Shown piece by piece: positions 11,595-22,883 of a DNA stretch of 64,000 bases. Position 1 is the stretch's first letter; each line of letters begins with the position of its first letter. The notes beneath the pieces were generated by a model. The model worked only from the letters and a program-made list of their open reading frames with translations, searched no databases and had not been told where the DNA came from. Both the position numbers and the translations under genes were made by a program. The stretch is taken from assembly GCA_023078685.1 (NCBI GenBank), contig JALGAS010000004.1, positions 3,720,001-3,784,000 on the forward strand, written 5' to 3'. Source of the DNA: Neopestalotiopsis rosae (taxonomy: Eukaryota; Ascomycota; Sordariomycetes; Amphisphaeriales; Sporocadaceae).

Positions 11595-13423
11595 GTATCA
11601 AACATCCGGAATGCATCCAAGTATCTTCTATTCTTGGTCTTATTACTCAGATATCCCTTTAGTTTCTCATGTCAATGCACCGAAGTAGTTTGGACTTCGA
11701 AATCTTGTCTTCCATATTTTGGTCTTTCCAAATGACTGTGTGCTCTTTGTGTAATTGTTCGTAAGTCATTCAACTTGTCACTGCTGTCAAGTGGGGAGAT
11801 ACGTCGGTGCATGCAAATGTCCGTAATATGTGCCTTATTATTGTGCTAGATTGCATGCAAAGCACGTGATGGTGAATTGTATATCCTCCAGCGGTGACTG
11901 TAAGCGTGGTATTCCTGCGCCTGACCCCTCATACTCGTTCCGACGAACCGACGATATTAATGAAAGTATCACCATTGCAACTGTAGAGTCAAAAGTCGAG
12001 ACGCTACAGTCACCTTGCACGTTTCGTAGCGTGCAACGGTGTCATTCGCCAGAGCAGCTTACGTGCTCCTTTTGGACCTGCCTCGAACTCGGAAATGATC
12101 ATCTGTCACGGGAATCAATATTTTCACAATTTTGGCATTTCGGCGGTCAGTAAACATTCTGGCGCTTGCCGCGTGCTGGTCGGGACCTAAATCTAGATGG
12201 ATTTGGGAACAACATCTGGACCACTGCAACAGTAGAATTCTCTGATTGTAACTCTTGCAGATATGGTGCAAGAGAAAGACGTGGTGGCGAACATAGGGAG
12301 GGGTCACTCGGTTGCGTGCCTTGTAAAAATTCGCCATACAGATGACTGTTCCTGACTGCCAAGACCCGCAAGGCTAGCAAAGTCGAGAGCCATACTAGCA
12401 CAGAGTATATAGATCTTTCCTGACAGGTGGGCTTGGGCCGACGGCGCCCAGCCCAGGGATCCCACAGGATCACCATATAAGAGCATGTTTACTATTCAAG
12501 GGGACGCGTGTCTCACGTTACAATGTACCACTGCGAATTTCACTTTGGGCTGAGCCGCGTCACCACAAGTTGTGCGATTTCCTTATATGAATGCCTTTAT
12601 CAGCGCCTTTGCGAGTGCTCGCGTATCGCGAGAGTGGCCGAATCGGGAAGTTGGCCAGGAACAAAGAGCCGACGTGGGGCCACAGCGTCCCGGAACAGCC
12701 CTGAGAGAGATCTACGGGCTGGAGGGGCTGTTGACAGGGCAGAGTGCAATGTTTCGTCTTTTTCCCCTGGGGGCTGCTGGTGCTAAACCAATGGCGGAGG
12801 ATTAAAAATGCTCAACTGCCGTGAAGCCAAGCCGCTTGCAAGCACTTTTTCAAGCTTAACAATAGCGCATCTTTGCGAAAGATTCACGAATGAATGCCAA
12901 ATCATAGAGTGAGCATGGCAAACTCAGAATCCGGTAGTTGTAGACTATTTTTGGACTTGGCAAGAGAGCCGAGACACCAGAACGGGAAATACCAAGTGGT
13001 GTTAATCGACATGCATGGAGACTGACCCTGCACCCCTGGTCCCATCTCATTGGCCGTCACATGTTAGTTGCCATAATATAGATACCGGAACACCAGTACC
13101 AGAGAGGAATGTGTCTTTTTTGGCCAAAATTAGTCAAGCAGCAAGTTGGTGATTTTTTTGCTTTTGGTTGCTTTTTCGCCTCAACGGCGGGCATGCAATG
13201 GCACGTTTGGTCCCTTATTCGCGGAACCGATTCTCGGTACGACATGAGCCAACACTACGGCCGAGACCCCTGTCGGAAAGCGATGGCGGCGAGGGCGGGA
13301 AATCCGAGCAGAGGGGTCGTAGGAGTGAGTATATGAGCTTCAGCTTCAGCCGTGACAAAGTATGTGGGAATGGGAAACGAGTCTTCAACCGTTTGAACCA
13401 TCTGCATTTCACGGCTTGTCAAA
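11595..13423. other. Intergenic region
   Basis: Catalase 3' region followed by a long upstream region of the GH3 gene. Only short overlapping frames on both strands, none protein-like. No repeat or RNA gene recognised. T-rich runs occur near 13150-13180. Confidence 0.45.
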
Positions 13424-16036
13424 ATGAGGGCAGGACGAGGATTCTCGGCGGTCGCAGCCCTATCGGGTCTGTCCGCAGTTCTTGCACAGAACTCTTCATC
13501 CTCTGCCTCGGTCACCGCTCCTTTATTGGCCGATGGATACAGTAAGTCAACCAGACTCCTCACATATAATTTTCCTGGGAGATGGCTGACACTTGCATGT
13601 AGTTGATCTCGGACCCGCGAGCGACGCTTTTGAGAAGGCCAAGGCATTCGTCGACAGCCTCACCAACGAGGAAAAGGCCAAGATCATTGTCGGCTCAAGC
13701 TTCACGGGCAACGTCTCCTGGACCCCTCTCGCCAGCAAGGATGGAGTGCCCGGTATCAACATGGCGCTGTTCGTGTCCGGCTTCCCCATGCCAAACGCCG
13801 CGACCATGACCTGGAACCGTGACCTGTTCAAGCAGCAGTTTCAGGCCACCGGCGAGGAGTTCTATGATATGGGCTATAACCTCATCCAAGCCTTTGTTGC
13901 CAGTCCCCTCGGTCGTGACCCCTACGGCGGACGTGCCAACGAGGGTTTCTCGCCCGATCCCTACTTGACCGGTATTCTCTTCGGCAAGGGTGTCGAGGGA
14001 ATGAGCTCCGCTGGTGTCATCCCCGTCGGACGTCACTATCTGCTCAATGAGCAGGAGACCAACAGAATGGGAGGTGGTTACTCCTCAAACGCCGATGACA
14101 AGACCATCCAGGAGGTCTACCTCTGGCCTTTTGCCGACGCAGTCAAGGCTGGTCTGATGGCCGTCATGTGCGGCATGAACAGAGTCAATGGTACCCTTGC
14201 CTGTGAGAACTCTGACATTTTGAACGGATACCTCAAGACGGACGCTGGATTTCCCGGTCTTGTGCTACCCGACGTCGGATCCCAGTCGACTTCATACGGA
14301 TCTGCCAACTCTGGTCTCGACTTGGGTTCCAGCCAGTACTGGAGCGAGGACACCATCATCAGTGGCATCGCAAGCGGCGAACTTTCGCAGGGACGTCTCG
14401 ATGATATGGCTATCCGTAACGTCATTGGTTACTACTACGCCGGCCTTGACGCCGATAGCCAGCCCGACCAGCCTTCGGCCACCGAGATGCGCGACGTGCG
14501 TGGAAACCACTCCGACATCATCCGCAAGGTTGCCAATGAGGCCATTATTCTCCTGAAGAACGACAATGAGAATGGTCGCGGTCTGCCCCTGAACAAGCCC
14601 CGCACCATCTCTCTCTACGGTTCTCGTAAGTTCCCCATCGATTCGTGATTGCCGCGTCTTCGTAATTGATGCTGACTGGGACCTTCCAATTAGACGCTGG
14701 ACCTTGCATGGCTGGCCCCAACCAACAATTCTCGGTCGCCGGCACACCCGCTGATACCTACGCTGGCCACTTGGCTACTGGTGGTGGATCTGGACAAGCT
14801 TCATTCCCTTACCTCTTGACACCTTTTGAGGTCCTCAACGTTCGTGCATCTCAGGAGGGATCCATGCTCTGGTGGATCTTGAACAACACTTACACGGCTC
14901 CCGAGTTCTCTGGTAAGTTGAGATTTTGAACCTATACGAAACACGCGCTGACTCTCTTGGCAGGTATCCCTGGTGGCGGTGGCGTTGGCGGCAATGGTTC
15001 CTTCCCAGGTGGAGGTGGTGATGGTGGTGGCTTCCCTGGAAACGGCTCCAACCCCTACAATCCTGGCGGCGGTAACGGAACCCGCCCTGGTGGTGGCGGT
15101 GGTGGTGGTGGTGGTGGTTTCCCTGGAGGAGGAGGCGGCGGCTTCGGTTTCGGAGGCACCGGCTCGACTCCTTCGTTTGTTGCCTACTCTGCCAACTCTG
15201 AAGTCTGCATCGTCTTTATCAACTCGGCCTCCGGAGAGGGTGCGGATCGCACTGAGCTTGCCAACGTGGAGCAGGATACCATGGTCAGCACGATTGCCGA
15301 CAACTGCAACAACACGGTCGTGGTGGGCAACTTTGCCGGCCCTCGCGTGCTGGATGCCTGGGCCACGCACCCCAACGTCTCCGCGATTCTGTACTCCGGT
15401 CTCCTGGGCCAGAACAGTGGACAGGCCATCTCGGACGTGCTGCACGGCGACGTGAACCCCAGCGGCAAGCTCACGCATACTATTGCCAAGCTCGCCGAGG
15501 ACTACCCTACGCCGACGTGCATGGAGACCGAGTGTGATTTCGATGAGGGCGTTTTCATCGACTACCGCTACTTCCAGTCGCACGACGATCTGGTGCGCTA
15601 CCCCTTCGGTCACGGTCTGAGCTACACGACATTCGCATATGGCGACGTGACCCTGTCTGTAACGGACCAAGCCGCTCTCGACTCGCGCTACTCAACCGGT
15701 ACTCCTACTCTGGGTGGTTACAGCGATATGTACGACGAAGTGCTGACAGTGAGCACGACAATTGAGAACACCGGCGGTGTGGACGGTTCCGAGGTCGCGC
15801 AACTGTACATCACGTTCCCCGATGAGGCTCAAGAACCTGCTCGCGTCCTACGCGGCTTTGAAAAGGTCGCCATCGCCGCGGGCGAGACAGCCGACGTTAC
15901 CATCAGCGTTCGCCGCCGCGACGTCAGCTACTGGGACACGGTCGCGCAGAAGTGGGCCATCGCTACCGGCGAATACACCCTCGCCGTTGGCTCATCGAGC
16001 GTCGATATTAGAGGCTCAACCACCTTGACCATCTAG
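13424..16036 (+). CDS. Secreted GH3 beta-glucosidase-like protein
   Basis: Glycoside hydrolase family 3, expected to cleave terminal beta-glucosyl residues outside the cell. Four exons: 13424-13541, 13603-14625, 14694-14912 and 14964-16036, 810 residues. A signal peptide covers about residues 1-21 (cleavage near VLAQ). Domain 1 runs to about 330, with SPLGRDPYGGRANEGF and NEGFSPDPYLTG. Domain 2 follows, with a Gly-rich insert at about 454-515, and a C-terminal fibronectin-III-like domain from about 665 (TIENTGGVDGSEVAQLY). The conserved lysine-histidine pair reads R183-H184, and the SDW motif around the nucleophile reads PDV with Asp263 kept. It is therefore a divergent subfamily; activity and substrate are uncertain. 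Confidence 0.88.
14973..15172 (+). repeat. Gly-rich low-complexity tract inside the GH3 gene
   Basis: GGT/GGC-rich imperfect repeats at the start of exon 4, encoding about 65 residues that are mostly Gly with Asn, Phe, Pro and Ser (units such as GGGGGFPGGGG and GGNGSFPGG). The tract sits between two well-conserved GH3 segments, so it is probably a flexible surface loop rather than a catalytic part. Confidence 0.85.
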
Positions 16037-17424
16037 ATGTCATGTATAAATTATAGTTTTCCTTCGGTACTTATTACATTTTCTTCCCAGTATACATAGT
16101 CAAGATGATACCTCAATACACCAACTCGCATTGACTTCTTGTTTGAAGTGACTTTGGTTGAACACAAGTGCTTGGCGCGAGACGTGGTTTGTTTCGTTGG
16201 CTCTCCGAAAAGCAACATTCTCGTGACTGGAAAACGCGTCTTGGTAGAATGCTAGTGTTTTGGACATTTAATTGATGGTCCGACGCGACGTGTGCTCCGA
16301 TCTCTGATCTCCCGCAACCTTGTGTGTAGACAAACGACCACTTAGGTTGGACTGGGATATTGCGCTTATTGAAAAGTCTGAAAGTTTGTGCAAGTTGTGC
16401 CGCGCATCCCAATTTTATCAATAATGGTTGAATATTTGGTTGTTGCTGTGAGAGATAGCGCACAAAGTGACGTGGGTTATTTTGGTTGCCCGGTGGTGCA
16501 CCATCAGCCGCCATTTGACTAAAAGCAATAATCGCCGTGGTCGAATGCACCTAGCGACGCGGCTGCCGTGGATGGGAATGAGATTGCGATAGCCGGGAAT
16601 GGCAGCGCCGGAGCTCCAATGTGCAATACCGGAACTGTTTACCGAAAGACCGCGGACCCGGTTCCCATTTCCTTAAGAGAGGCCATTATTCCGAAGGAAA
16701 TCGTACTTTAGTCGTCGCAGACGCGATGGGTTCAGCCGTAATTGAACTTCCTCGTCTCATCTCAACTCTATTGGCTCAAGAGCCGCAAAGTTAAAATAAA
16801 AGACTCACACATCTTCTCAAGTCGAGTCATGAGCACGATTTGAGGATGCTTCTAACACAAGGTAGCCAAGGAGGTGCTCCTGTCGTTCGCTAAGGGCTAG
16901 ATGGTATCAGCCATGGCGACATCGTATTTGGCGCATAGATGCGAAAAACCGGTATTGGTGTGAGCAGAGGATGGAAACAAAGTTTGCGGTCGCATAGTTT
17001 GGCTCTGTTCCTGCATGGGAATGCAAGCTTATTAGCTCTTTCCACGTCCCGATCTGCGCCATCCCCTGAACGATTGCTGTTCTGCCAAGCGCCACCTAAT
17101 CTCCCCTTACGGCTGATTTCCAACCTTACATCGTCCCACGAGTACTGCACTCGCTAGATAGGAATGGACGTTCTTTTTGTATGTGATTTTCGAGTGTTCG
17201 ATGCGCTTCTTGTCATGGTAGAAGAGTTGCCGGCATGACATGGTCAATCGAGACATTGGGTTCAGGCCGCCCATCCCGTCATAGGTTGGCAAGCAGAATA
17301 CCGATAAAATGATGTCGCGCCCCCAACACCCTCTGGGTGCCGTCGTTGCCATAGATCTGTCTCCTGTTCTGCATCTATCATTCTTGGAGGGGGAACCCGT
17401 TGCTTACCATACTCTTTTCCAACC
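16037..17424. other. Intergenic region
   Basis: 3' region of GH3 and upstream region of GH55. A leftward 145-codon frame (16550-16113) has no family character and was not called. Nothing else recognised. Confidence 0.45.
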
Positions 17425-19984
17425 ATGCATTTCCAGTCGCTCATTTTCAGTTCGTGCCTCGCAACAGCCATTGCTGTGCATCAACATCACCATGTACATC
17501 AGCATCCAGCACGAGATTATCATCAGGGAACGTATACCGTAACAATATCCTTGGCACTGGCCACTGCTCCAGCAGCAGTCCCCGCGACCACTTCTTGTTC
17601 TACTTCTTCTTCTTCTTCTTCTTCCTCTTCCTCTCTCTCTTCTGAACCGAGTGACACTGGATCGTTGTCACCACATTCAAATTCAAAATGTTCCTACTGG
17701 TTGGAGGATATTCGGCACCAGGGTGTTGCACCTTTCAATTCCAATTCCACCAACTATAAGGTCTTCCGCAACGTGAAAGACTATGGCGCCAAGGGAGATG
17801 GTATCGCCGACGACACAAGAGCCATCAATCTGGCAATAAGCGATGGTAACAGATGTGCACCAGGCACGTGCGCCTCATCGACGACCACGCCAGCTCTGGT
17901 GTACTTTCCTCCGGGTACCTACATCGTTTCGGAAGCCATCGTTGGCTATTACTACACTCAGATTGTGGGCAATCCGAATTGCCTGCCTGTCATCAAAGCG
18001 AGCCAGGACTTCACTGGCGCATGGATCTTTGACGGAAACAAATACGGTGCCAATGGCCTCGGCTGGGGTTCGACCAACGTTTTCTGGCGCCAAATTCGTA
18101 ACTTTATTGTCGACATGACCAATATTCCCGCTTCGAAAGCGGTTTATGGAGTGCATTGGGCTGTGTCGCAGGCGACTTCACTTCAGAATATTGTCTTCCA
18201 GATGTCGGCTGCGCCCGGTACACAACACGCAGGCGTGTTCATCGAAGAAGGATCTGGTGGGTTTGCCACAGACCTGGTATTCCATGGAGGTCTGTACGGG
18301 ATGAACGTTGGCAACCAGCAATACACCATGCGAAACCTGACATTCTACAACTCTGTCACGGCCATTAGACAGCTCTGGGACTGGGGATGGACTTATTCCG
18401 GTATCAACATCAACAACTGTCAGATCGGTTTGAACTTGACTGATCTCAAGTCTGACGGATCGCAGAATGTCGGCTCTGTCGTCTTGTATGACAGCTCGAT
18501 CAAGAATACCCCAATTGGCGTTTGGACTGCGCGTATCAGGGGCTCAACACCGCCATCAGGGGGCAGTCTTATCATCGAGAATGTGAACATCCAAAATGTC
18601 GAAGTGGCTGTCCAAGGTTCTAGTAATGAAACCATCTTAGCAGGTTCCACAAGTTCGACGACTATCACTGCCTGGGGGCAGGGACATGCATACACAGCGA
18701 CAAAAGGACCGAGCAATTTCCAGGGAGCTATACCTGGCAACATTAGGCCACGCACTATGGGCCCTAGAGGCACATATTATGTCCGCTCGAAGCCTCAGTA
18801 TGAAGATTATCCTGCTTCTAAAGTTGTCAGCATCCGTGATGCCGGAGCTGTTGGTGACGGCAAAACCGATGACACCAAGGCCATCAATGCTGCACTTTTG
18901 GCGGCAGCTGCAGCCCAGAAGGTCGTCTACTTTGATGCTGGGTATTACAAAGTCACCGGGACTATATTTGTGCCAGCTGGATCGAAAATCACCGGAGAGT
19001 CCTATCCTGTCATCATGTCGAGTGGCAAGTATTTCGCGGACATCAACAATCCTCAGCCAGTTGTGCAAGTCGGTACGCCAGGCCAAGTCGGCAAGGTCGA
19101 GTGGACTGACACTATTGTGAGCACCCAAGGTGCGCAAGCCGGAGCAATCTTGATACAGTGGAACATTGCGTCCAAGGGAGCTCCATCAGGCATGTGGGAC
19201 GTCCACACACGCATTGGCGGGTTTGCTGGCTCCAAACTCCAGGTCGCAGATTGCCCGAAGACTCCAAACACGGTTGTAGCTCCGAACAAGCTGAATGAAC
19301 AGTGTATTGCAGCCTTCCAGAGCGTTCACGTGACGGAAAAGGCCAATGGTTTGTACATGGAGAACTGTTGGTTCTGGGTTGCTGATCATGATGTGGAAGA
19401 CCCCAATTTGACACAAATCACTGTTTATGCTGGACGGGGTCTGCTCGTCGAAAGTGAAGTGGGCAACGTCTGGCTCATTGGAACAGGCGTTGAGCATCAT
19501 GTCCTGTATGAATACCAGCTTGTCAACACCAAGAACGTAGTCATGGGACAGGTGCAAACAGAGACAGCCTACTACCAGCCAAACCCTGACGCGACGGTTC
19601 CTTTCTCAGCAGTCAAGTCGTTGAACGACCCACTTATCGCCAAAGGGCAGGACGGTTGGGGACTACGCGTCGTCAACAGTAGCGATGTTTTTGTTTATGG
19701 CGCAGGGTAAGTGATTATGGTTTTGGTCGCTTGCTGGCGGCGATCGCTAACTTGATGACAGGTTGTATTCTTTCTTCAACAATTACAATGTGTCATGCGC
19801 TCAACAAGACGTGACGGACAAGTGCCAGAGTCGGATCGCGAGTATTGAAGACAGCTCCATTTCGATGTACAACCTGAACACCATCGGATCTACATCCATG
19901 GTGACGGTTGATGGACGTGATCTCGCGAGCTGGGCAGATAACAAGAATAACTTCGTGTCAACAATTGCTTGGCTGACAACTTGA
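17425..19984 (+). CDS. Secreted GH55 exo-beta-1,3-glucanase
   Basis: Glycoside hydrolase family 55 (right-handed beta-helix), releasing glucose from the end of beta-1,3-glucans of fungal walls or callose. Two exons: 17425-19706 and 19762-19984, 834 residues. A signal peptide is predicted at about 1-17, then a His-rich and poly-Ser spacer, then two pectate-lyase-like superhelix halves. The first opens with YKVFRNVKDYGAKGDGIADDT and the second with VVSIRDAGAVGDGKTDDTKA, the duplicated GH55 hallmark. YFPPGTY and YFDAGYYKVTG mark the equivalent strands. The intron has a GCTAAC branch site. It lies next to GH3 and Egh16-like genes, consistent with wall degradation or remodelling. Confidence 0.93.
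17590..17645 (+). repeat. TCT/TTC microsatellite encoding poly-Ser
   Basis: A near-pure pyrimidine triplet run in the 5' part of the GH55 gene, coding for about 12 serines between signal peptide and catalytic domain. Likely variable in length among strains (inference). Confidence 0.8.
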
Positions 19985-20943
19985 AGACTCCTGGTCGGTC
20001 GAAAGAGAAATTAGAGATAAAAAACGAGAAACAAAGACAATTGCACTTGGGATCGACGAAGTTCCGAATATACGTTGATGTGATGCATGAGTTCTGTAGC
20101 GATGATCGAGGAGCTTCATCTTGGCTTTGGACCTTGTTCCGAGGCCGCCAGGCACGCGATTCTGATGCAAGCTAGTACTCCATTTGCGAGCTTCCGGTCC
20201 CTCGAAGGACATGAAGGAGACTAATGTCGAACGCCGGGCTTCATGGAAGTGCTCGATGATGCATCATGAGAACTATCCAAGATTCCCAAGAATCGCCAAT
20301 ACTTGTCAGCGATGCTTCTTTTCGTGCCGGACGACTCGCTGCCCGGACGGCGCGACCCACGTCCAGAGCCGTGACTGCGGTCTGCGCACTGAGATCGCTC
20401 ACTTCTCGATACACGCACAAAGCGCGTTGGGTCGACGAGAAGAGCAGAGAAGCACGCGAGGCACGGGTCCGAGTCCGAGAACAACCGGCGTTGCATGAAC
20501 GGATCGACAGATAGCGATGCTCAGATCAAGCCCCGCCAAGCGGCCAAGGAAGGCCAAGCCGCGCCCAGCTGTTCCATGATCTGCGCCCCGGGGAAATCTG
20601 GTGATCGGCCCACAAGGATTCCGGGTTCTCGCCATGTTCCGAGGAGGATCGAGAAATCGAAGCCATTTGGAAGAGATGCGAGGAGAAAATTACCGAGTGT
20701 GATAGCGATCTTTAGATACGATTTTGGTCGCTTCAAATGATTATTGAAATGTTTCTTCGTGTTTGGTAAACGATAAACGAAATGTTTTGCTGTCCGTGGT
20801 CAGGGCTTTTCCCTCTTCAGGCGTTTCCAGTACCCTAGCTGCTCCAAATTGTTAGGCAGCTGGGGGGAAGTTTTGAGCATTGGAGAACGCTACAGGCGCT
20901 ACAACAGGAGCAAAAGCACCTAGACCCCGCCGTGTCACAGCGG

Positions 20944-21017
20944 GAAGGGGGCAGAAACTGGAGACGATCGGCGCTAGGGTCTAGCGCTGGGTTTCGTTTC
21001 AGCATTCTGCCCCCTTC
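20944..21017. repeat. Nested perfect inverted repeats (hairpin-forming)
   Basis: Outer arms of 13 bp, GAAGGGGGCAGAA at 20944-20956 and its exact reverse complement at 21005-21017. Within them are inner arms of 7 bp, GCGCTAG at 20971-20977 and CTAGCGC at 20981-20987, with a GGT loop. The element is intergenic. It could be a cruciform, a structured RNA or the remnant of a small inverted-repeat element; no target-site duplication was recognised. Confidence 0.7.
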
Positions 21018-21455
21018 TGAGCCTAAGAGGTTAGGTGACCACAAACTTGATTCCATCCAACATTCAGCCCTCAATATTCTCTCTATAGTCATTTTTGCGA
21101 ACAGGCTCGACAGAGCCTCATGGCAACTAGGGGCGGGAAGCATCCTCGCCATGCTGCCAAGCTCATTGCCAAGATGAACTAAGCAGATCTGCCGCAAGGC
21201 TTGGAGGCAGCATAGTCGTGGCTGAGGTCTTCATTCTGTGATGCGATTCGCCCGTGCGAGGCTCTCTTGGCAGTTTTGCAAATCGTCTCGAGGTACCCTG
21301 AGTCTGATCCAAACATCAGCGTGAACAAACGGGAGACATGAGGCTGTGAACAACAGCAGCAGCTGGAACAAACTACAGTCACGATGTTCAGACGATGCAG
21401 TCATGGAATGAATCTTGAAGGGGCAGAAGCTGCTGTCGTTGCGGTGGCCAAGTTG

Positions 21456-21463
21456 TGTATAAG
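21456..21463 (+). promoter_or_regulatory. TATA element and CT-rich leader of Egh16-like gene
   Basis: TGTATAAG about 235 bp before the ATG at 21693, followed by some 200 bp of pyrimidine-rich leader, an arrangement common in strongly expressed fungal genes. The match of architecture is seen; expression level is inferred. Confidence 0.45.
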
Positions 21464-21692
21464 AACAACCTCTGCATCCATTCCAATATCATCTTTTTCC
21501 TCCCTCATCATCATCAACAGCTTCAGCATCTACAACAGTCTTTACGACTTCTTTTCACCTCTTCTTTCTCTTCTTAATTTTCACTCATCTGAGAATCGCC
21601 CTGGCGGCCTTATACAACTACTCTCTTTACTATATTCTCTAATTTCTATCTATACCCTCTCTATTTAACCCCCCCTTCACTACACATTCAAA

Positions 21693-22619
21693 ATGCGTTA
21701 CTCCATCATCTTCGCTGCTGCCGGCCTCGTCGCCTCTGTCTCCGCCCACGGTGTCGTCACCAAGGTAGTTGGCGCCAACGGCGTGGAGATGCCCGGTCTA
21801 TCCGTCGCTGACGGCACTCCTCGTGACTGCTCCAGCAACGGCTGCGGCTCGCAGGCCGACACCTCCATCATCCGCGACCGTGACATCTCGGCCGGCGGCA
21901 GCCCCCTGGGCAAGACCCAGGGCAACGGCCCCGTCGACGCCGCCACCATGATCAACAACTTCATGGGCTCGGGCGCCGCCCCCACCAACAACGGTACCGG
22001 CGTCGGCGTCGAGGACGACATCCCCGCCGACGTTGGCGCCTCCAAGAGCGCCAAGGCCAACAACAAGGTCGTGAGCGCAAAGTTCCGCAGCCGCCAGCTC
22101 CTCGCCGGCCTCCTCGGCGGTGGCGCCGGCGGCGGCGCTAACGCCAAGGGCACAAAGTCCACCTCCCCCGCCGAGACCATGGTCAAGGCCACCGCCGGCC
22201 AGGGCGCCAGCAGCGGCCTCCCCACCGCCTCGGACGACGGCACCGTCGAGCTCCAGTACCGCCAGATCAACCAGGACGGCGCCGGACCCCTCGAGGCCAT
22301 GATCGACGGCACCTCGGGCGGCACCGACATGGCCGCCTTCCAGGAGGCCGAGGTGATGCAGAACGTGCCCGGCCTGGTCGCCGGCCTCTCCACCGCCACC
22401 AACACCGATTTCGCCGTCAAGGTCGCCATGCCCCAGGGCATGACCTGCGATGCCACCGTCGGCGACGCCCAAAACGTCTGCGTCGTTCGCGTCCGCAACA
22501 ACACCCCCGCTGGACCCTTTGGTGGCTCGGCTGCCTTTACTCAGACCGCCGCCGCCCGCAAGCGGGCCATTGCCTACCGCCTCAAGAAGCGTGCTGAGGA
22601 GGCTGCCGCTCGCAAGTAA
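21693..22619 (+). CDS. Egh16/Gas1-like (MAS, DUF3129) appressorial secreted protein
   Basis: A secreted protein of the GEgh16/Gas1-Gas2/MAS family, members of which are known from powdery mildew and Magnaporthe appressoria and from insect pathogens; the biochemical role is not settled. One exon, 308 residues. The signal peptide (about 1-18) ends in SVSA, so the mature protein would begin with His19 (HGVVTKV). Conserved features seen are DGTPRDCSSNGCGSQ, TSIIRDRDI, the late MTCDATVGDAQNVCVVRVRN segment and a basic tail (RKRAIAYRLKKRAEE). Codon use is strongly GC3-biased, suggesting high expression. An N-terminal His recalls copper-binding lytic monooxygenases, but the resemblance is only suggestive. 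Confidence 0.88.
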   Translation: MRYSIIFAAAGLVASVSAHGVVTKVVGANGVEMPGLSVADGTPRDCSSNGCGSQADTSIIRDRDISAGGSPLGKTQGNGPVDAATMINNFMGSGAAPTNNGTGVGVEDDIPADVGASKSAKANNKVVSAKFRSRQLLAGLLGGGAGGGANAKGTKSTSPAETMVKATAGQGASSGLPTASDDGTVELQYRQINQDGAGPLEAMIDGTSGGTDMAAFQEAEVMQNVPGLVAGLSTATNTDFAVKVAMPQGMTCDATVGDAQNVCVVRVRNNTPAGPFGGSAAFTQTAAARKRAIAYRLKKRAEEAAARK

Positions 22620-22883
22620 ATTACAGGCTATTGGAGTGAGATTGAGAGATTGAAATCAGTCTGAATCAGACTTGGCGATCCAGCGCGGAGTGGGAAGACG
22701 GTTATGGTTTGATGAGTTCTTGGGGTGCATAGATGTTTGATTGATCACATATATATGAATTCTCAAGGGTGTTGATTGGATTGCATGGTTTTCGGGCTTA
22801 CTTAGAAAGCTCAATGCATCTAATACAAGCCTAATACATTCTTTATTTCATTACTTCCTAATCAATGCAATCATCGCTGTGAT

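Larger units (their letters stand above)
19985..21692. other. Intergenic region with nested inverted repeat
   Basis: No supportable gene between GH55 and the Egh16-like gene. It includes a GC-rich stretch (20300-20650), the nested inverted repeat annotated separately at 20944-21017, and a long CT-rich leader (about 21480-21690) in front of the Egh16-like ATG. Confidence 0.45.

Noticed and set aside
16113..16550. Leftward 145-codon frame downstream of GH3
   Set aside because: No family character; lies in probable 3' UTR of GH3.
21698..22504. Two long leftward frames inside the Egh16-like gene
   Set aside because: Caused by strong GC3 bias, which leaves the antisense frames without stops. No domain character.
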